A stretch of 64,000 bases of DNA from Polynucleobacter sp. JS-JIR-5-A7 (GCF_018687935.1 NZ_CP061308.1:924048-988047), one strand, 5' to 3'; counted from the first letter of the stretch, positions 53,253 to 61,589 are shown. Notes: generated from the sequence alone by a model not told the origin. Translations and numbers: made by a program.

Positions 53253-53966
53253 ATGACTCACCGCATACTAGTTATTGAAGATGAGCCATCAATTGCAGAA
53301 TTGATTGCAATCAATTTGTCGCATGCTGGTTATGAAGTAGAGAAGGCGATGCAAACTGATATTGCTCAAGGTCTCATAAAAGAGCAATTGCCAAGCCTCA
53401 TCATCCTGGATTGGATGCTTCCTGGTAAATCAGGCGTGCAGTTTGCCAAAGAGTTGAGAGCAAATGAGCGCACGAGAGGTCTGCCAATTTTGATGCTCAC
53501 TGCCAAAAGCGAAGAGGCAGATAAGATCTTAGGGTTGGACTCTGGTGCAGATGATTATGTAACCAAGCCCTTCTCTCCTAAAGAGCTGATTGCAAGGGTA
53601 AGGGCACTTCTGCGCAGACAAACCCCGATTGAAGATACCGGACCTCTTGCTGTGGGCCCCTTAAAGCTAGATCCAAGCTCCCATCGTGTTTTAGCTATTT
53701 GGCCCAATTCTGATCCAAGACCGATTTCTTTAGGGCCCACTGAATATCGACTTCTACAGTTTTTTATGGCTAATCCTGAGCGCGTGCATTCACGCGCCAA
53801 TTTGCTGGATAAAGTGTGGGGTAATGAGGTCTATATTGAAGAACGCACTGTAGATGTACACATTAAACGATTAAGAGCAGCATTAAACCCTGTAGATTGC
53901 GATCGTTTTATAGAGACTGTTCGAGGTAGTGGATACCGCATTACCAAAACTCCAACCGAAACCTAA
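53253..53966 (+). CDS. phoB: Phosphate regulon response regulator PhoB
   Basis: OmpR/PhoB-type regulator of 237 aa. The receiver domain has acidic Glu9/Asp10, phosphoacceptor Asp53 (IILDWMLPG) and the conserved Lys in VTKPFSP. The C-terminal winged helix carries LGPTEYRLLQFFMANPERVHSR and the recognition helix EERTVDVHIKRLRAALNP. It should bind the two Pho boxes found in this window. It lies 17 nt after phoU. Confidence 0.96.
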   Translation: MTHRILVIEDEPSIAELIAINLSHAGYEVEKAMQTDIAQGLIKEQLPSLIILDWMLPGKSGVQFAKELRANERTRGLPILMLTAKSEEADKILGLDSGADDYVTKPFSPKELIARVRALLRRQTPIEDTGPLAVGPLKLDPSSHRVLAIWPNSDPRPISLGPTEYRLLQFFMANPERVHSRANLLDKVWGNEVYIEERTVDVHIKRLRAALNPVDCDRFIETVRGSGYRITKTPTET

Positions 53967-54030
53967 GGCCTATTTTTAAGGGTTTTTGGTCTATTTCATT
54001 ATTCCTGCAGAGATAGTCTAAGATTGCAGC

Positions 54031-55329
54031 ATGATTGCCGCATTGTCTCGCTTTATTTTCCTAGTTTGCCTTGCATCGGCAGCTGCATTTATTGCCCTTT
54101 ACAACTGGGGTCCTGAATGGGCGATTTTCTCTGGTATTTCAGTACTATCGATGCCCCTTGTTTACTCATACGTTAACTTGGCTCGTCTAAGGAGGTATGT
54201 TCAATCAGATACTGTTGAAAATATGCCCTTGCCCAGTGGTTTTTGGGAGGAGGTATTTTTTAGATTGCAGCGCCTGGTAAAAAGCTTGAAGCAAAGAATG
54301 CGTAACATTGAGCAGCAGCATGAAAATTTTATCGAGGCTTTCCAGGCGTCGCCCAACGGGATAGTGATGCTAGATGAAAACGATCAGATTGAATGGTGTA
54401 ACTCAATCTCAGAACGTTTCTTTGGCTTGAACTATAAGCGCGATGTTATGCAGAGGATTAATTTTCTCATCCGGCGCCCTGAGTTTATTCAGTATTTAAC
54501 TAGGCGTAGTTTTGATGAGCCTTTGCTCTTAGAGCGCATGGGTACCGATGGCAGTCTCAGTCTAATGTTGCAAGCATTTCCATTTGGAAATCAACGTCAT
54601 TTACTGTTAGTGCAAAACGTCACCGATCTACAAAAAGCAGATGCAATGCGACGTGACTTCGTTGCCAACGTTTCGCACGAGATGAGAACGCCAATTACTG
54701 TATTAATGGGATTTCTAGAGACAGTTCAAGCATTAGATCTTGAGAAGAGTCAAAGGGATCAGTACTTCGAAATGATGATGTCTCAAGCGCAGCGCATGAA
54801 AAGCTTGGTTGAAGATCTTTTAACCCTAGCTAACTTGGAGGCGAATTCATTGCCTGCTGCGACAAATAAGCTCAATGCTGAAACATTGATATCGTTGCTT
54901 AGGAATGATGCAGAAGCATTATCTCAAGGTAAGCATAGTTTTAATTTTGAAGTAGCCAGTTCAGAAAATTTATTGGGTGACGAACGAGAAATACTCTCCG
55001 CATTTAGTAATTTAGTTTCAAATGCCATTCGATATACGCCAGATGCAGGCTCCATTCATGTGAAGTGGAGCGTAAACCAGGATGGTCAAGGTGAATTTTC
55101 TGTTACAGATACCGGCCCTGGAATTGCATCAGAACATCTTTCAAGACTTACAGAGCGTTTTTATCGAGTTGACCGGAGCCGATCTCGTGATACTGGAGGA
55201 ACTGGCTTAGGTTTAGCTATCGTTAAGCATATTGCTAGCAGGCATCAAGCACAGTTAATGATTGAGAGTACGCCAGGTAAGGGCAGCACTTTTACCTTGC
55301 GGTTTCCAAAAGAGCGCTTAACAGCGTAA
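54031..55329 (+). CDS. phoR: Phosphate regulon sensor histidine kinase PhoR
   Basis: Inner-membrane kinase of the Pho system, 432 aa. Two N-terminal helices (about 5-23 and 28-48) with almost no periplasmic loop fit PhoR, which senses through PstSCAB-PhoU. A PAS domain lies at about 100-195 (FQASPNGIVMLDENDQIEWCN). The phosphoacceptor is His216 in FVANVSHEMRTPI. ATPase boxes are LVSNAIRYTP (N), DTGPGIA (G1) and GGTGLGLAIVKHI (G2). It is 64 nt after phoB. Confidence 0.96.
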   Translation: MIAALSRFIFLVCLASAAAFIALYNWGPEWAIFSGISVLSMPLVYSYVNLARLRRYVQSDTVENMPLPSGFWEEVFFRLQRLVKSLKQRMRNIEQQHENFIEAFQASPNGIVMLDENDQIEWCNSISERFFGLNYKRDVMQRINFLIRRPEFIQYLTRRSFDEPLLLERMGTDGSLSLMLQAFPFGNQRHLLLVQNVTDLQKADAMRRDFVANVSHEMRTPITVLMGFLETVQALDLEKSQRDQYFEMMMSQAQRMKSLVEDLLTLANLEANSLPAATNKLNAETLISLLRNDAEALSQGKHSFNFEVASSENLLGDEREILSAFSNLVSNAIRYTPDAGSIHVKWSVNQDGQGEFSVTDTGPGIASEHLSRLTERFYRVDRSRSRDTGGTGLGLAIVKHIASRHQAQLMIESTPGKGSTFTLRFPKERLTA

Positions 55330-55345
55330 GCGTTCTTAGTTCAAA

Positions 55346-55546
55346 CTAATCTTTCTTTTTCTTTTTCTTTTTCTTTGATTCTTTAGGTAATTTATCTGCC
55401 TTACCGCTTGCGTATAGGCACCACACCTTGATTTCCTCGAACAACTCAACTAAATCCTCATGTGGAAGGCTTTTTAAGTCAACCAGCCCAATAGCACCGG
55501 TTTCTTGCAGTTGTTTCACGGCATCTTCGTATCGATAATCGCTCAT
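55346..55546 (-). CDS. Small hypothetical protein with lysine tail
   Basis: A 66-aa acidic-helical protein with no family I recognise. Residues 1-52 look folded (SDYRYEDAVKQLQETGAIGL, then DLKSLPHEDLVELFEEIK). The end is SKKKKKKKKD, encoded by a 6-bp A/G repeat. No Shine-Dalgarno sequence stands before the ATG. It converges on phoR with a 16-bp gap between stops. A real gene is likely but not certain. Confidence 0.55.
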   Translation of the reverse strand: MSDYRYEDAVKQLQETGAIGLVDLKSLPHEDLVELFEEIKVWCLYASGKADKLPKESKKKKKKKKD

Positions 55547-55630
55547 GGCATTAACTTGTCTTTGTTTGGATAATTGATCCTACCAAACTAATATGACAAA
55601 ACCTCTCTTTTGACTGTTTTAATGGGTTTT

Positions 55631-56104
55631 TTAGTCCGGATCGTCAGAAACTTCAGACTCTCTTTTTACCCCAGTAAACTCTGCCATCAGCCTTTCAAGA
55701 GGGCCACCAATGATCAGAGTTAGTAAAATTGCCCCCAAAGACAATCCTCCTAGAGCAAATTGCCCAGCCCCAAAAGACGCGCCAATCAGAGCGCATGCCC
55801 AAAGACTGGCTGCCGTAGTCAGGCCATGGACTTTTTGGGAGCGTTGCTCACGAATGATAACTCCAGCACCTAAAAATCCTAGACCAGTGATCAGTCCTTG
55901 GAGTACGCGACTGACAGCCTGTGCATCATCTTGGACAAAGTCACTAATCAGCATAACCGCTGTTGCAGAGCCAATAGCTACTAAGGAATGAGTCCGAATG
56001 CCAGCAGATTTGTGATGAAGCCAACGGTTAAGGCCGAGTATTGCGCCAACTAATAAAGCTAAAGCTAGTCTCAAAGCAATAGTGCTGTAAAGGCTCCAAT
56101 CCAT
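55631..56104 (-). CDS. MgtC/SapB family membrane protein
   Basis: A 157-aa membrane protein with about four or five helices. The MgtC N-terminal domain is clear: LALALLVGAILGLNRWLHHKSAGIRTHSLVAIGSA, then GLGFLGAGVIIRE and GLTTAASLWACALIGASFG. It is a short form that lacks the cytosolic ACT-like C-terminal domain of Salmonella MgtC. MgtC proteins act on Mg2+ limitation and F-ATPase, and in Salmonella MgtC has been reported to activate PhoR. Its place next to phoR is suggestive, but no Pho box is seen upstream. Confidence 0.85.
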   Translation of the reverse strand: MDWSLYSTIALRLALALLVGAILGLNRWLHHKSAGIRTHSLVAIGSATAVMLISDFVQDDAQAVSRVLQGLITGLGFLGAGVIIREQRSQKVHGLTTAASLWACALIGASFGAGQFALGGLSLGAILLTLIIGGPLERLMAEFTGVKRESEVSDDPD

Positions 56105-56253
56105 GATCTGAATTCCTTAATTAGTTAATACCAAATCAGTGTATCCCAGTAAGAAAGTATTCAGAAAAAGCTGATTTACCTCAATTCTTAATCAACCCTC
56201 CTTATTTGTATAAGCATTAAGATGTGCAGGTAAGTTCATTGCCTAGGTAGCCC

Positions 56254-57696
56254 ATGTCTTCTGAGAAGAAACCCCTATTTGCCGTTCTGAGGTCAGTAGA
56301 GTCCTTTAAAAATCCTCGCCCAAGTATCAAAAAGCGAATGGCCGATGGCAAGGCCTTACGCAAGCAGGTGAGCATTGCCGAGCAAGGGGTATATACAGCG
56401 CCAAAAAGCCGCATTGATCCTGTCACGATCTTGGAAGAGCAGGCCAAGCAACGCATTCAATCTTTAATTCCGATTCGCTATGAACGGATGCTGCAGTCTC
56501 CCTTCGCTTTTTACCGTGGTGGCGCTGCCATCATGGCACAAGATTTAGCCAATCAACCCACAACTAATATCATTGTCCAGCTCTGTGGAGATATGCATGT
56601 TTCCAACTTTGGTTTATTTGGAACAGCGGAACATCGATTGGTATTTGGTATCAATGATTTTGATGAAACGCTACCTGGCAGCTGGGAGTGGGATATCAAA
56701 CGTTTAGTTTCTAGTGCTCTGATCGCATCAGAGAGTTTGGGTGGCGATAAGGCCTTGGGTAAAAAGTTGGTTTACCACATTGCATCAGAGTATCAAAAGC
56801 GGATTGAGCAATACGCCAAAATGCCTTATTTGGATTTGGCGCAAGAATTTATTGGTGAGAAAGATATTCGCAAGCACTTTAGTAAGGAGCATCAGAAAAA
56901 ATTAGATGCCTACCTGAAGGAGACCAAGGGGCAGGGTAATATTCAGGTGCTGCAAAGTTTGACAACACTGGTGGGCAAGAATCGACGCATTATCAATAGA
57001 CCTCCATTAATTGAACATTTTAAGAAAGATGCCTATGGCGTCTCCTTAGAATCCATGATTGATAAAGCCTTGTTGAATTACTCCAGCACATTATTGGTAG
57101 ATCGACAAATCTTGTTTCAGCGTTACTCACTCAAAGATTTCGCCAGAAAAGTAGTCGGTGTTGGTAGCGTTGGAACCAATTGCATGGTCTTATATTTCGA
57201 GGGTGATAGCGAAAACGATCCCTTATTTCTGCAATACAAGGAAGCGCAAAAATCGGTCTTAACGCCCTATCTTGGTGAATCTATTTATCGCGATATGGGT
57301 CACCGTGTTGTAGCTGGCCAGAGATTGCTTCAGGGTGCCCCCGATATCTTCTTAAATTATGGCGCCGTTCAATACGATATCCATAGGAGTCAGGGTTTCT
57401 ATTTGCGTCAATTGCGTGATATGAAAGGCGGTATTGGAGTTGGTACTGGTGGAGTGACTTTAAAAAACTTTCCTGATTATGCAAAGTTATTCGGTTGGGC
57501 CTTAGCCTTAGGTCATGCACGTTCGGGTGATGCTGCCATGATTGCGGGATACTGCGGTCAATCAGCAGAGCTCAATGAAGCGCTGTATTCTTTTGCAAAG
57601 TCTTATTCAAAGCAAAATATGAAGGACTATGAGCAATTCTGTAAGGCGGTTAAATCTGGAAAATTACAGACGGCAAAGAAAAAAATCGCCCTTTGA
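56254..57696 (+). CDS. DUF2252 family protein
   Basis: A 480-aa protein of a family with unknown function that resembles kinase-like phosphotransferase folds in parts. Conserved segments are RYERMLQSPFAFYRGGAAIMAQDLA, QLCGDMHVSNFGLFGTAEHRL and FGINDFDETLPGSWEWDIKRL, which hold the GD.H..N and D-F-D residues that look like a catalytic loop and metal-binding Asp. A VGSVGTNCM stretch lies past the middle. No signal peptide. It sits between mgtC and the alkaline phosphatase; the gap upstream (149 bp) shows no Pho box. Confidence 0.82.
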   Translation: MSSEKKPLFAVLRSVESFKNPRPSIKKRMADGKALRKQVSIAEQGVYTAPKSRIDPVTILEEQAKQRIQSLIPIRYERMLQSPFAFYRGGAAIMAQDLANQPTTNIIVQLCGDMHVSNFGLFGTAEHRLVFGINDFDETLPGSWEWDIKRLVSSALIASESLGGDKALGKKLVYHIASEYQKRIEQYAKMPYLDLAQEFIGEKDIRKHFSKEHQKKLDAYLKETKGQGNIQVLQSLTTLVGKNRRIINRPPLIEHFKKDAYGVSLESMIDKALLNYSSTLLVDRQILFQRYSLKDFARKVVGVGSVGTNCMVLYFEGDSENDPLFLQYKEAQKSVLTPYLGESIYRDMGHRVVAGQRLLQGAPDIFLNYGAVQYDIHRSQGFYLRQLRDMKGGIGVGTGGVTLKNFPDYAKLFGWALALGHARSGDAAMIAGYCGQSAELNEALYSFAKSYSKQNMKDYEQFCKAVKSGKLQTAKKKIAL

Positions 57697-57710
57697 GACA
57701 TATTACCGTT

Positions 57711-57728
57711 TAGTCATCAGACTGTCAT
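57711..57728 (+). promoter_or_regulatory. Pho box of the alkaline phosphatase gene
   Basis: TAGTCAT (57711-57717) and CTGTCAT (57722-57728) are spaced by 11 bp, the PhoB repeat pattern. A TATTGT hexamer (57741-57746), the same as at pstS, begins 12 bp further and is the likely -10. Confidence 0.75.
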
Positions 57729-57778
57729 TTTCTGGGTGGATATTGTAGTTTCCCCAAACTTTTTTCTTGCTTCATTCT

Positions 57779-59524
57779 ATGAAAATATCCTATCTCATTA
57801 AAGCCGTACTCCCGATTTTGTTTACTTCCTTTGCGGGATTCATTGAGGCGGCTGCAATCTATCCAATTGATCAAGCTAGTATTTTGGCCAGCTCTAAATT
57901 CGATATCAAAGTAGAGTTCAATCAAGTAATTGATCCCAGCAATCTCTCCCTCACTATTAACGGAGCACCTGTCAATCAACTGATCACTAGCAAATCAGAA
58001 TTTATCTCTGACGAAAACGGTAAGGGTAGCTCAGTGATCTATCGGGATGTGCAACTGCCTAAGGCAGGAAAATATGAGTTAGTAGCTCGTACACCACAAG
58101 AAAAGTTACAAGTGACTTGGGATGTTTATGCAAGCGGTCCACGTAAAGTAAAAAATGTCATTTTGTTCGTGGGTGATGGCATGACCATTGCCAACCGAAC
58201 TGCTGCCCGTGTTTTATCCAAAGGCATCACAGAGGGTAAATATCAAGGTAGGCTGGCATTCGATGACATGCCTAGTACGGCGATGATTGGAACTTCGGGC
58301 TCTGATTCTTTGATTACCGATTCTGCCAATTCCATGAGTGCTTACACAACAGGGCACAAGACTGCTGTTAATGCCATGGGCGTTTATGTTTCTCGTGCCA
58401 GTGATAATTTATCTCACCCTAAGGTAGAGACGATCACTGAGTTGCTCAAGCGCAAGACCAAGATGTCAGTAGGCATTGTGTCTGATGCTGAATTACAAGA
58501 TGCCACGCCAGGAGCTATGGTGGCCCATACAAGACGTCGCGCTGATAAGCAATATATTGCTGATCAATTATTAGCCAGTGGCGCCGAGGTTATTTTGGGC
58601 GGTGGTGCTGCTTACTTTTATCCTCAATCGGCAAAAGCATCTAAGCGTAAGGATGAAAAAAATCTCATTGAAGCATTTAAAACCGATGGCTATCAACTGG
58701 CATTTACTAAACAAGAGTTAATGTCTGCTGCGGATAATAAAAACACGAAAAAATTATTTGGCGTGTTTCATCCAGACAATATGGACGGCTCTTTAGATCG
58801 CCTTTTTCTCAAAAAGAATACTGTTGCCCAATACCCGAATCAACCTGATCTCACAGAGATGACTCAGTCGGCGATAGAGGTCTTATCTAGAAATCCAAAT
58901 GGATTCTTTTTGATGGTAGAGGCTGCGTTAATTGACAAGTTCAACCACCCATTAGATTGGGAGAGAGCGGCTTTTGACACCATCATGCTGAGTAATGCTG
59001 TGCAAATCGCTAAAGATTTTGCCAAAAAGAATCCGGACACACTGATTATTGTGACGCCTGATCATACCCATAGTGGTTCGATCAGTGGCGTAGTTCATGA
59101 CGATATACCGGGCCCACTGCGCGAGAAGGTGGGCACCTATGCATCGGCAGGATTCCCTAATTATCCTAAGGCAGATGTGCAGGGTTATCCCAATCAAATT
59201 GATGTGACTAAACGTCTGGCATTCTTCTACGGCAATTACCCAGATCATTATGAAACCATGCATCCGAAGCTAGATGGGACTTTTGTCCCAGCGGTCAAGA
59301 ATGATTCTGGAAAATTTGTAGCTAATCCGAAATATATTCAGCTACAAGAAGATGCCATCCATGTGGGTGGCAATTTACCATCTCATCAGGATGTTGGTGT
59401 GCATACTGCAGACGATGCCTTGCTCAATGCAATGGGCCCAGGTTCTGAGAAATTCAAAGGCTTTATGGATAACACAGAGGTATTTAAAGTTATGGTTCAG
59501 TCTTTGGGTCTTGGCTCAAAATAA
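57779..59524 (+). CDS. phoA: Alkaline phosphatase, secreted
   Basis: Releases phosphate from organic phosphoesters in the periplasm. It has 581 aa. A signal peptide covers about residues 1-24 (ILFTSFAGFIEAAA). The PhoA-superfamily active site is complete: metal Asp in FVGDGMTIANR, catalytic Ser182 in TDSANSMSAYTTGHKT, the Asp-His pair in VTPDHTHSGS, and the His in DVGVHTADD. I chose ATG 57779 over an in-frame TTG at 57767. It is longer than E. coli PhoA (471 aa), with an extra N-terminal beta region at about 30-120. The upstream Pho box predicts induction by phosphate starvation. Confidence 0.92.
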   Translation: MKISYLIKAVLPILFTSFAGFIEAAAIYPIDQASILASSKFDIKVEFNQVIDPSNLSLTINGAPVNQLITSKSEFISDENGKGSSVIYRDVQLPKAGKYELVARTPQEKLQVTWDVYASGPRKVKNVILFVGDGMTIANRTAARVLSKGITEGKYQGRLAFDDMPSTAMIGTSGSDSLITDSANSMSAYTTGHKTAVNAMGVYVSRASDNLSHPKVETITELLKRKTKMSVGIVSDAELQDATPGAMVAHTRRRADKQYIADQLLASGAEVILGGGAAYFYPQSAKASKRKDEKNLIEAFKTDGYQLAFTKQELMSAADNKNTKKLFGVFHPDNMDGSLDRLFLKKNTVAQYPNQPDLTEMTQSAIEVLSRNPNGFFLMVEAALIDKFNHPLDWERAAFDTIMLSNAVQIAKDFAKKNPDTLIIVTPDHTHSGSISGVVHDDIPGPLREKVGTYASAGFPNYPKADVQGYPNQIDVTKRLAFFYGNYPDHYETMHPKLDGTFVPAVKNDSGKFVANPKYIQLQEDAIHVGGNLPSHQDVGVHTADDALLNAMGPGSEKFKGFMDNTEVFKVMVQSLGLGSK

Positions 59525-59563
59525 ATTCCCTGCTTATGAGGTTTGTTACTCATATTAATTAGC

Positions 59564-59597
59564 TGTCATTGACTGAAACTGCAATCAGTCAATGACA
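59564..59597. repeat. Perfect 13-bp inverted repeat
   Basis: TGTCATTGACTGA (59564-59576) and TCAGTCAATGACA (59585-59597) form a perfect stem with loop AACTGCAA. No T-run follows on either strand, so it is not an intrinsic terminator. Confidence 0.85.
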
Positions 59598-59627
59598 CAA
59601 TACTGAAACATTCCTGGTTCAGTATTG
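59598..59627. repeat. Perfect 10-bp inverted repeat before the Cys-rich protein
   Basis: CAATACTGAA (59598-59607) and TTCAGTATTG (59618-59627) form a perfect stem with loop ACATTCCTGG. It abuts the previous dyad and ends 4 nt before the GTG start of the next gene, where a ribosome site would be expected. Confidence 0.8.
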
Positions 59628-59631
59628 CGCT

Positions 59632-59844
59632 GTGAATATTAAATCTGAACTTCTAGAATCAATCCTTACCTGTCCTCATTGCCAAGCCTCTGAGGTCATC
59701 AGCATTGAAGTGGGTAGCTCTTACCACCTCTATCGTTGCCATTCTTGCAGCACGATTCTGAAGCCCAAGTCAGGTGATTGCTGCATTTTGTGTAGTTTTG
59801 CTAATCGCGATTGCTCAAGCTCTGAGCAAAACTTGGCTGCCTAA
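59632..59844 (+). CDS. Small zinc-ribbon-like protein with GDCC motif
   Basis: A 70-aa protein with eight cysteines. CPHC (14, 17) and CHSC (36, 39) look like a zinc ribbon; GDCCxxCS (50, 51, 54) and Cys61 follow. The GDCCxxCS pattern occurs in a family of small uncharacterised bacterial proteins, often read GDCCVFCSYG. The GTG start has no Shine-Dalgarno sequence, and two hairpins lie directly upstream. Function unknown; metal binding is inferred from the cysteines. Confidence 0.72.
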   Translation: MNIKSELLESILTCPHCQASEVISIEVGSSYHLYRCHSCSTILKPKSGDCCILCSFANRDCSSSEQNLAA

Positions 59845-59861
59845 ACGAGTCCTGCCAAGCC

Positions 59862-59887
59862 CAGCCCATTAGGGCTGCTGTCATTTT
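59862..59887 (+). terminator. Possible weak terminator after the Cys-rich protein
   Basis: CAGCCC (59862-59867) pairs with GGGCTG (59872-59877) around ATTA, followed by CTGTCATTTT. The T-run is short and offset. Confidence 0.4.
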
Positions 59888-59956
59888 CATCAATGTGTCA
59901 CGGTTTTTACATAAAATAGACATATTTGATACAGCATTCCATTTTTGGGGAATATT

Positions 59957-61519
59957 TTGGCAAGTCATCCCGTAGATCCTTTATCTAATCCTGCAGACCT
60001 TATTGCTGCGGTGGATTTGGGATCTAATAGTTTCCGGATGCTCATTGCACAGGCAGTCAATACACCCTCTGGCACTCAACTAAGACCTATAGATACCTTG
60101 CGTGAGTCGGTGCGTCTTGCTGCCGGGCTTACAGAGAATAAATTACTTGGTAATGATGCTTACCAAAGAGGCTTAACCGCTATTCGCCGCTTTGGCGAGC
60201 GTATTAGAGGCTTTGATCCTGCCAACGTGCGCGCGGTTGCGACAAATACCCTACGGGTTGCAAAAAATGCACAGCAATTTGTAGATGACGCTCAAATAGC
60301 TTTAGGCTTTCCAATCGAAGTGATTGCAGGGGTTGAAGAGGCGCGTTTAATCTATATTGGTGCCGCCCATGAAGTCCAAGCCGTGCAAGGCAATCGTTTG
60401 GTGGTTGATATCGGCGGTGGCTCGACAGAATTTATCATCGGCAAAGGCTATGAACCCAAGCTCTTGGAAAGTCTCTACATAGGCTGCGTTTCTCATAGTA
60501 TGCGTTTTTTCCCCAAGGGAAATATCGATGCACATGAATTTAAAGAGGCGGAGTTAGCTGCGAGACGGGAAATTCAAGTCATTGCTGGGGCTTATCTCAA
60601 TTCTGGCTGGAAACAGGCAATTGGGTCTTCAGGTACGGCGAGAGCTCTGGCGGAGCTGATTTCCGCAAATGATCTCAATGGTCACGGGGATGGCCTGAGC
60701 ATGGGTCGCGCGAATCCCAGCAGCGGTCTGATTACGCGTGAAGGCTTAAAAGCCCTTAAGAAACATTTGCTTAAATATGAGAATGTCAATCAAGTTGAGT
60801 TGGTAGGTCTTAAGGATGACAGAAGGTCTGTTTGGCCTGGTGGCTTAGCCATCATGCTGGCGGTGTTTGATGAGTTGGGCATTGAAGAGATGGAAGTCAC
60901 TGATGCTGCTTTACGAAGTGGCGTCTTATACGATTTACTGGGGCGCTCACAACATCATGACATGCGCTACGTAACAGTTGAGCAGTTCATGCAGCGTTAT
61001 GCGGCAGATCGTGAGCAGGCTAATCGGGTTGGCAAACTGGCGGTTGATTTTTTACAGCAGCTACCAAAGCCTGAGGCAGAGAATAGAGCAGATAATGTGG
61101 CTTTGTTGAAGTGGGCGGCTAATTTGCATGAAATCGGCCTTTCAATTTCCCATAATGGTTATCACAAGCATTCAGCCTATATCGCAGCGAATGCCGATAT
61201 GCCTGGTTTTTCGAAGAATGATCAAGCTAGATTGGCGGCCTTATTGATTGGCCATACTGGCAAGCTTGGAAAGCTTGCAAACAACCATAGCTTCTATGAT
61301 TGGCGCATGTTGTTTTGCTTGCGCTTAGCTCAAGTGCTGTGCCGTGGTCGTAATGACACCAATTTACCGCGTATTAAAGTTTCTGAACACGATGGATCTT
61401 ATCTAGTGAGTCTTTCTAAAGAGTGGGCCGCTGAACACCCTCTAACAGAATTTAGTCTGATTAAAGAGGCGGCTGAATGGGAAAGAGTAGGTCGGTCTTA
61501 CCAAGTCAGTCTGAAGTAA
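59957..61519 (+). CDS. ppx: Exopolyphosphatase (Ppx/GppA family)
   Basis: Releases terminal phosphate from polyphosphate (or hydrolyses pppGpp). It has 520 aa. The actin-like ATPase fold begins AAVDLGSNSFRMLIAQ (phosphate-1 loop) and has VVDIGGGSTEFIIGKG (phosphate-2 loop). The catalytic Glu lies in IAGVEEARLIYIGAAH. A C-terminal HD-like helical domain includes LHEIGLSISHNGYHKHSAYI. The start is TTG 59957 with GGGGA at 59947-59951; TTG 59945 is less suitable. In relatives ppx follows ppk, which is not seen here. Confidence 0.93.
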   Translation: MASHPVDPLSNPADLIAAVDLGSNSFRMLIAQAVNTPSGTQLRPIDTLRESVRLAAGLTENKLLGNDAYQRGLTAIRRFGERIRGFDPANVRAVATNTLRVAKNAQQFVDDAQIALGFPIEVIAGVEEARLIYIGAAHEVQAVQGNRLVVDIGGGSTEFIIGKGYEPKLLESLYIGCVSHSMRFFPKGNIDAHEFKEAELAARREIQVIAGAYLNSGWKQAIGSSGTARALAELISANDLNGHGDGLSMGRANPSSGLITREGLKALKKHLLKYENVNQVELVGLKDDRRSVWPGGLAIMLAVFDELGIEEMEVTDAALRSGVLYDLLGRSQHHDMRYVTVEQFMQRYAADREQANRVGKLAVDFLQQLPKPEAENRADNVALLKWAANLHEIGLSISHNGYHKHSAYIAANADMPGFSKNDQARLAALLIGHTGKLGKLANNHSFYDWRMLFCLRLAQVLCRGRNDTNLPRIKVSEHDGSYLVSLSKEWAAEHPLTEFSLIKEAAEWERVGRSYQVSLK

Positions 61520-61530
61520 TACTGCTGCAG

Positions 61531-61561
61531 AATAAAAAAAGCCGCTTCACGTGGAAGCGGC
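61531..61561 (-). terminator. Intrinsic terminator of the GT4-dgkA-olsB transcript
   Basis: GCCGCTTC (61541-61548) pairs perfectly with GAAGCGGC (61554-61561) around ACGTG. On the minus strand it is followed by TTTTTTTATT, ending the leftward transcript 29 nt after the olsB stop. It lies 11 nt after the ppx stop and may also aid ppx termination. Confidence 0.85.
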
Positions 61562-61589
61562 CAATTCACCTGAAAATATTTTCTTAGAA

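Noticed and set aside
56105..56253. Pho box for the mgtC or DUF2252 gene
   Set aside because: No CTGTCA-like repeats on either strand in this gap.
59878..59901. TGTCA occurring twice upstream of ppx, as a possible Pho box
   Set aside because: The two copies are 17 bp apart, not 11, so they do not match the PhoB repeat pattern.
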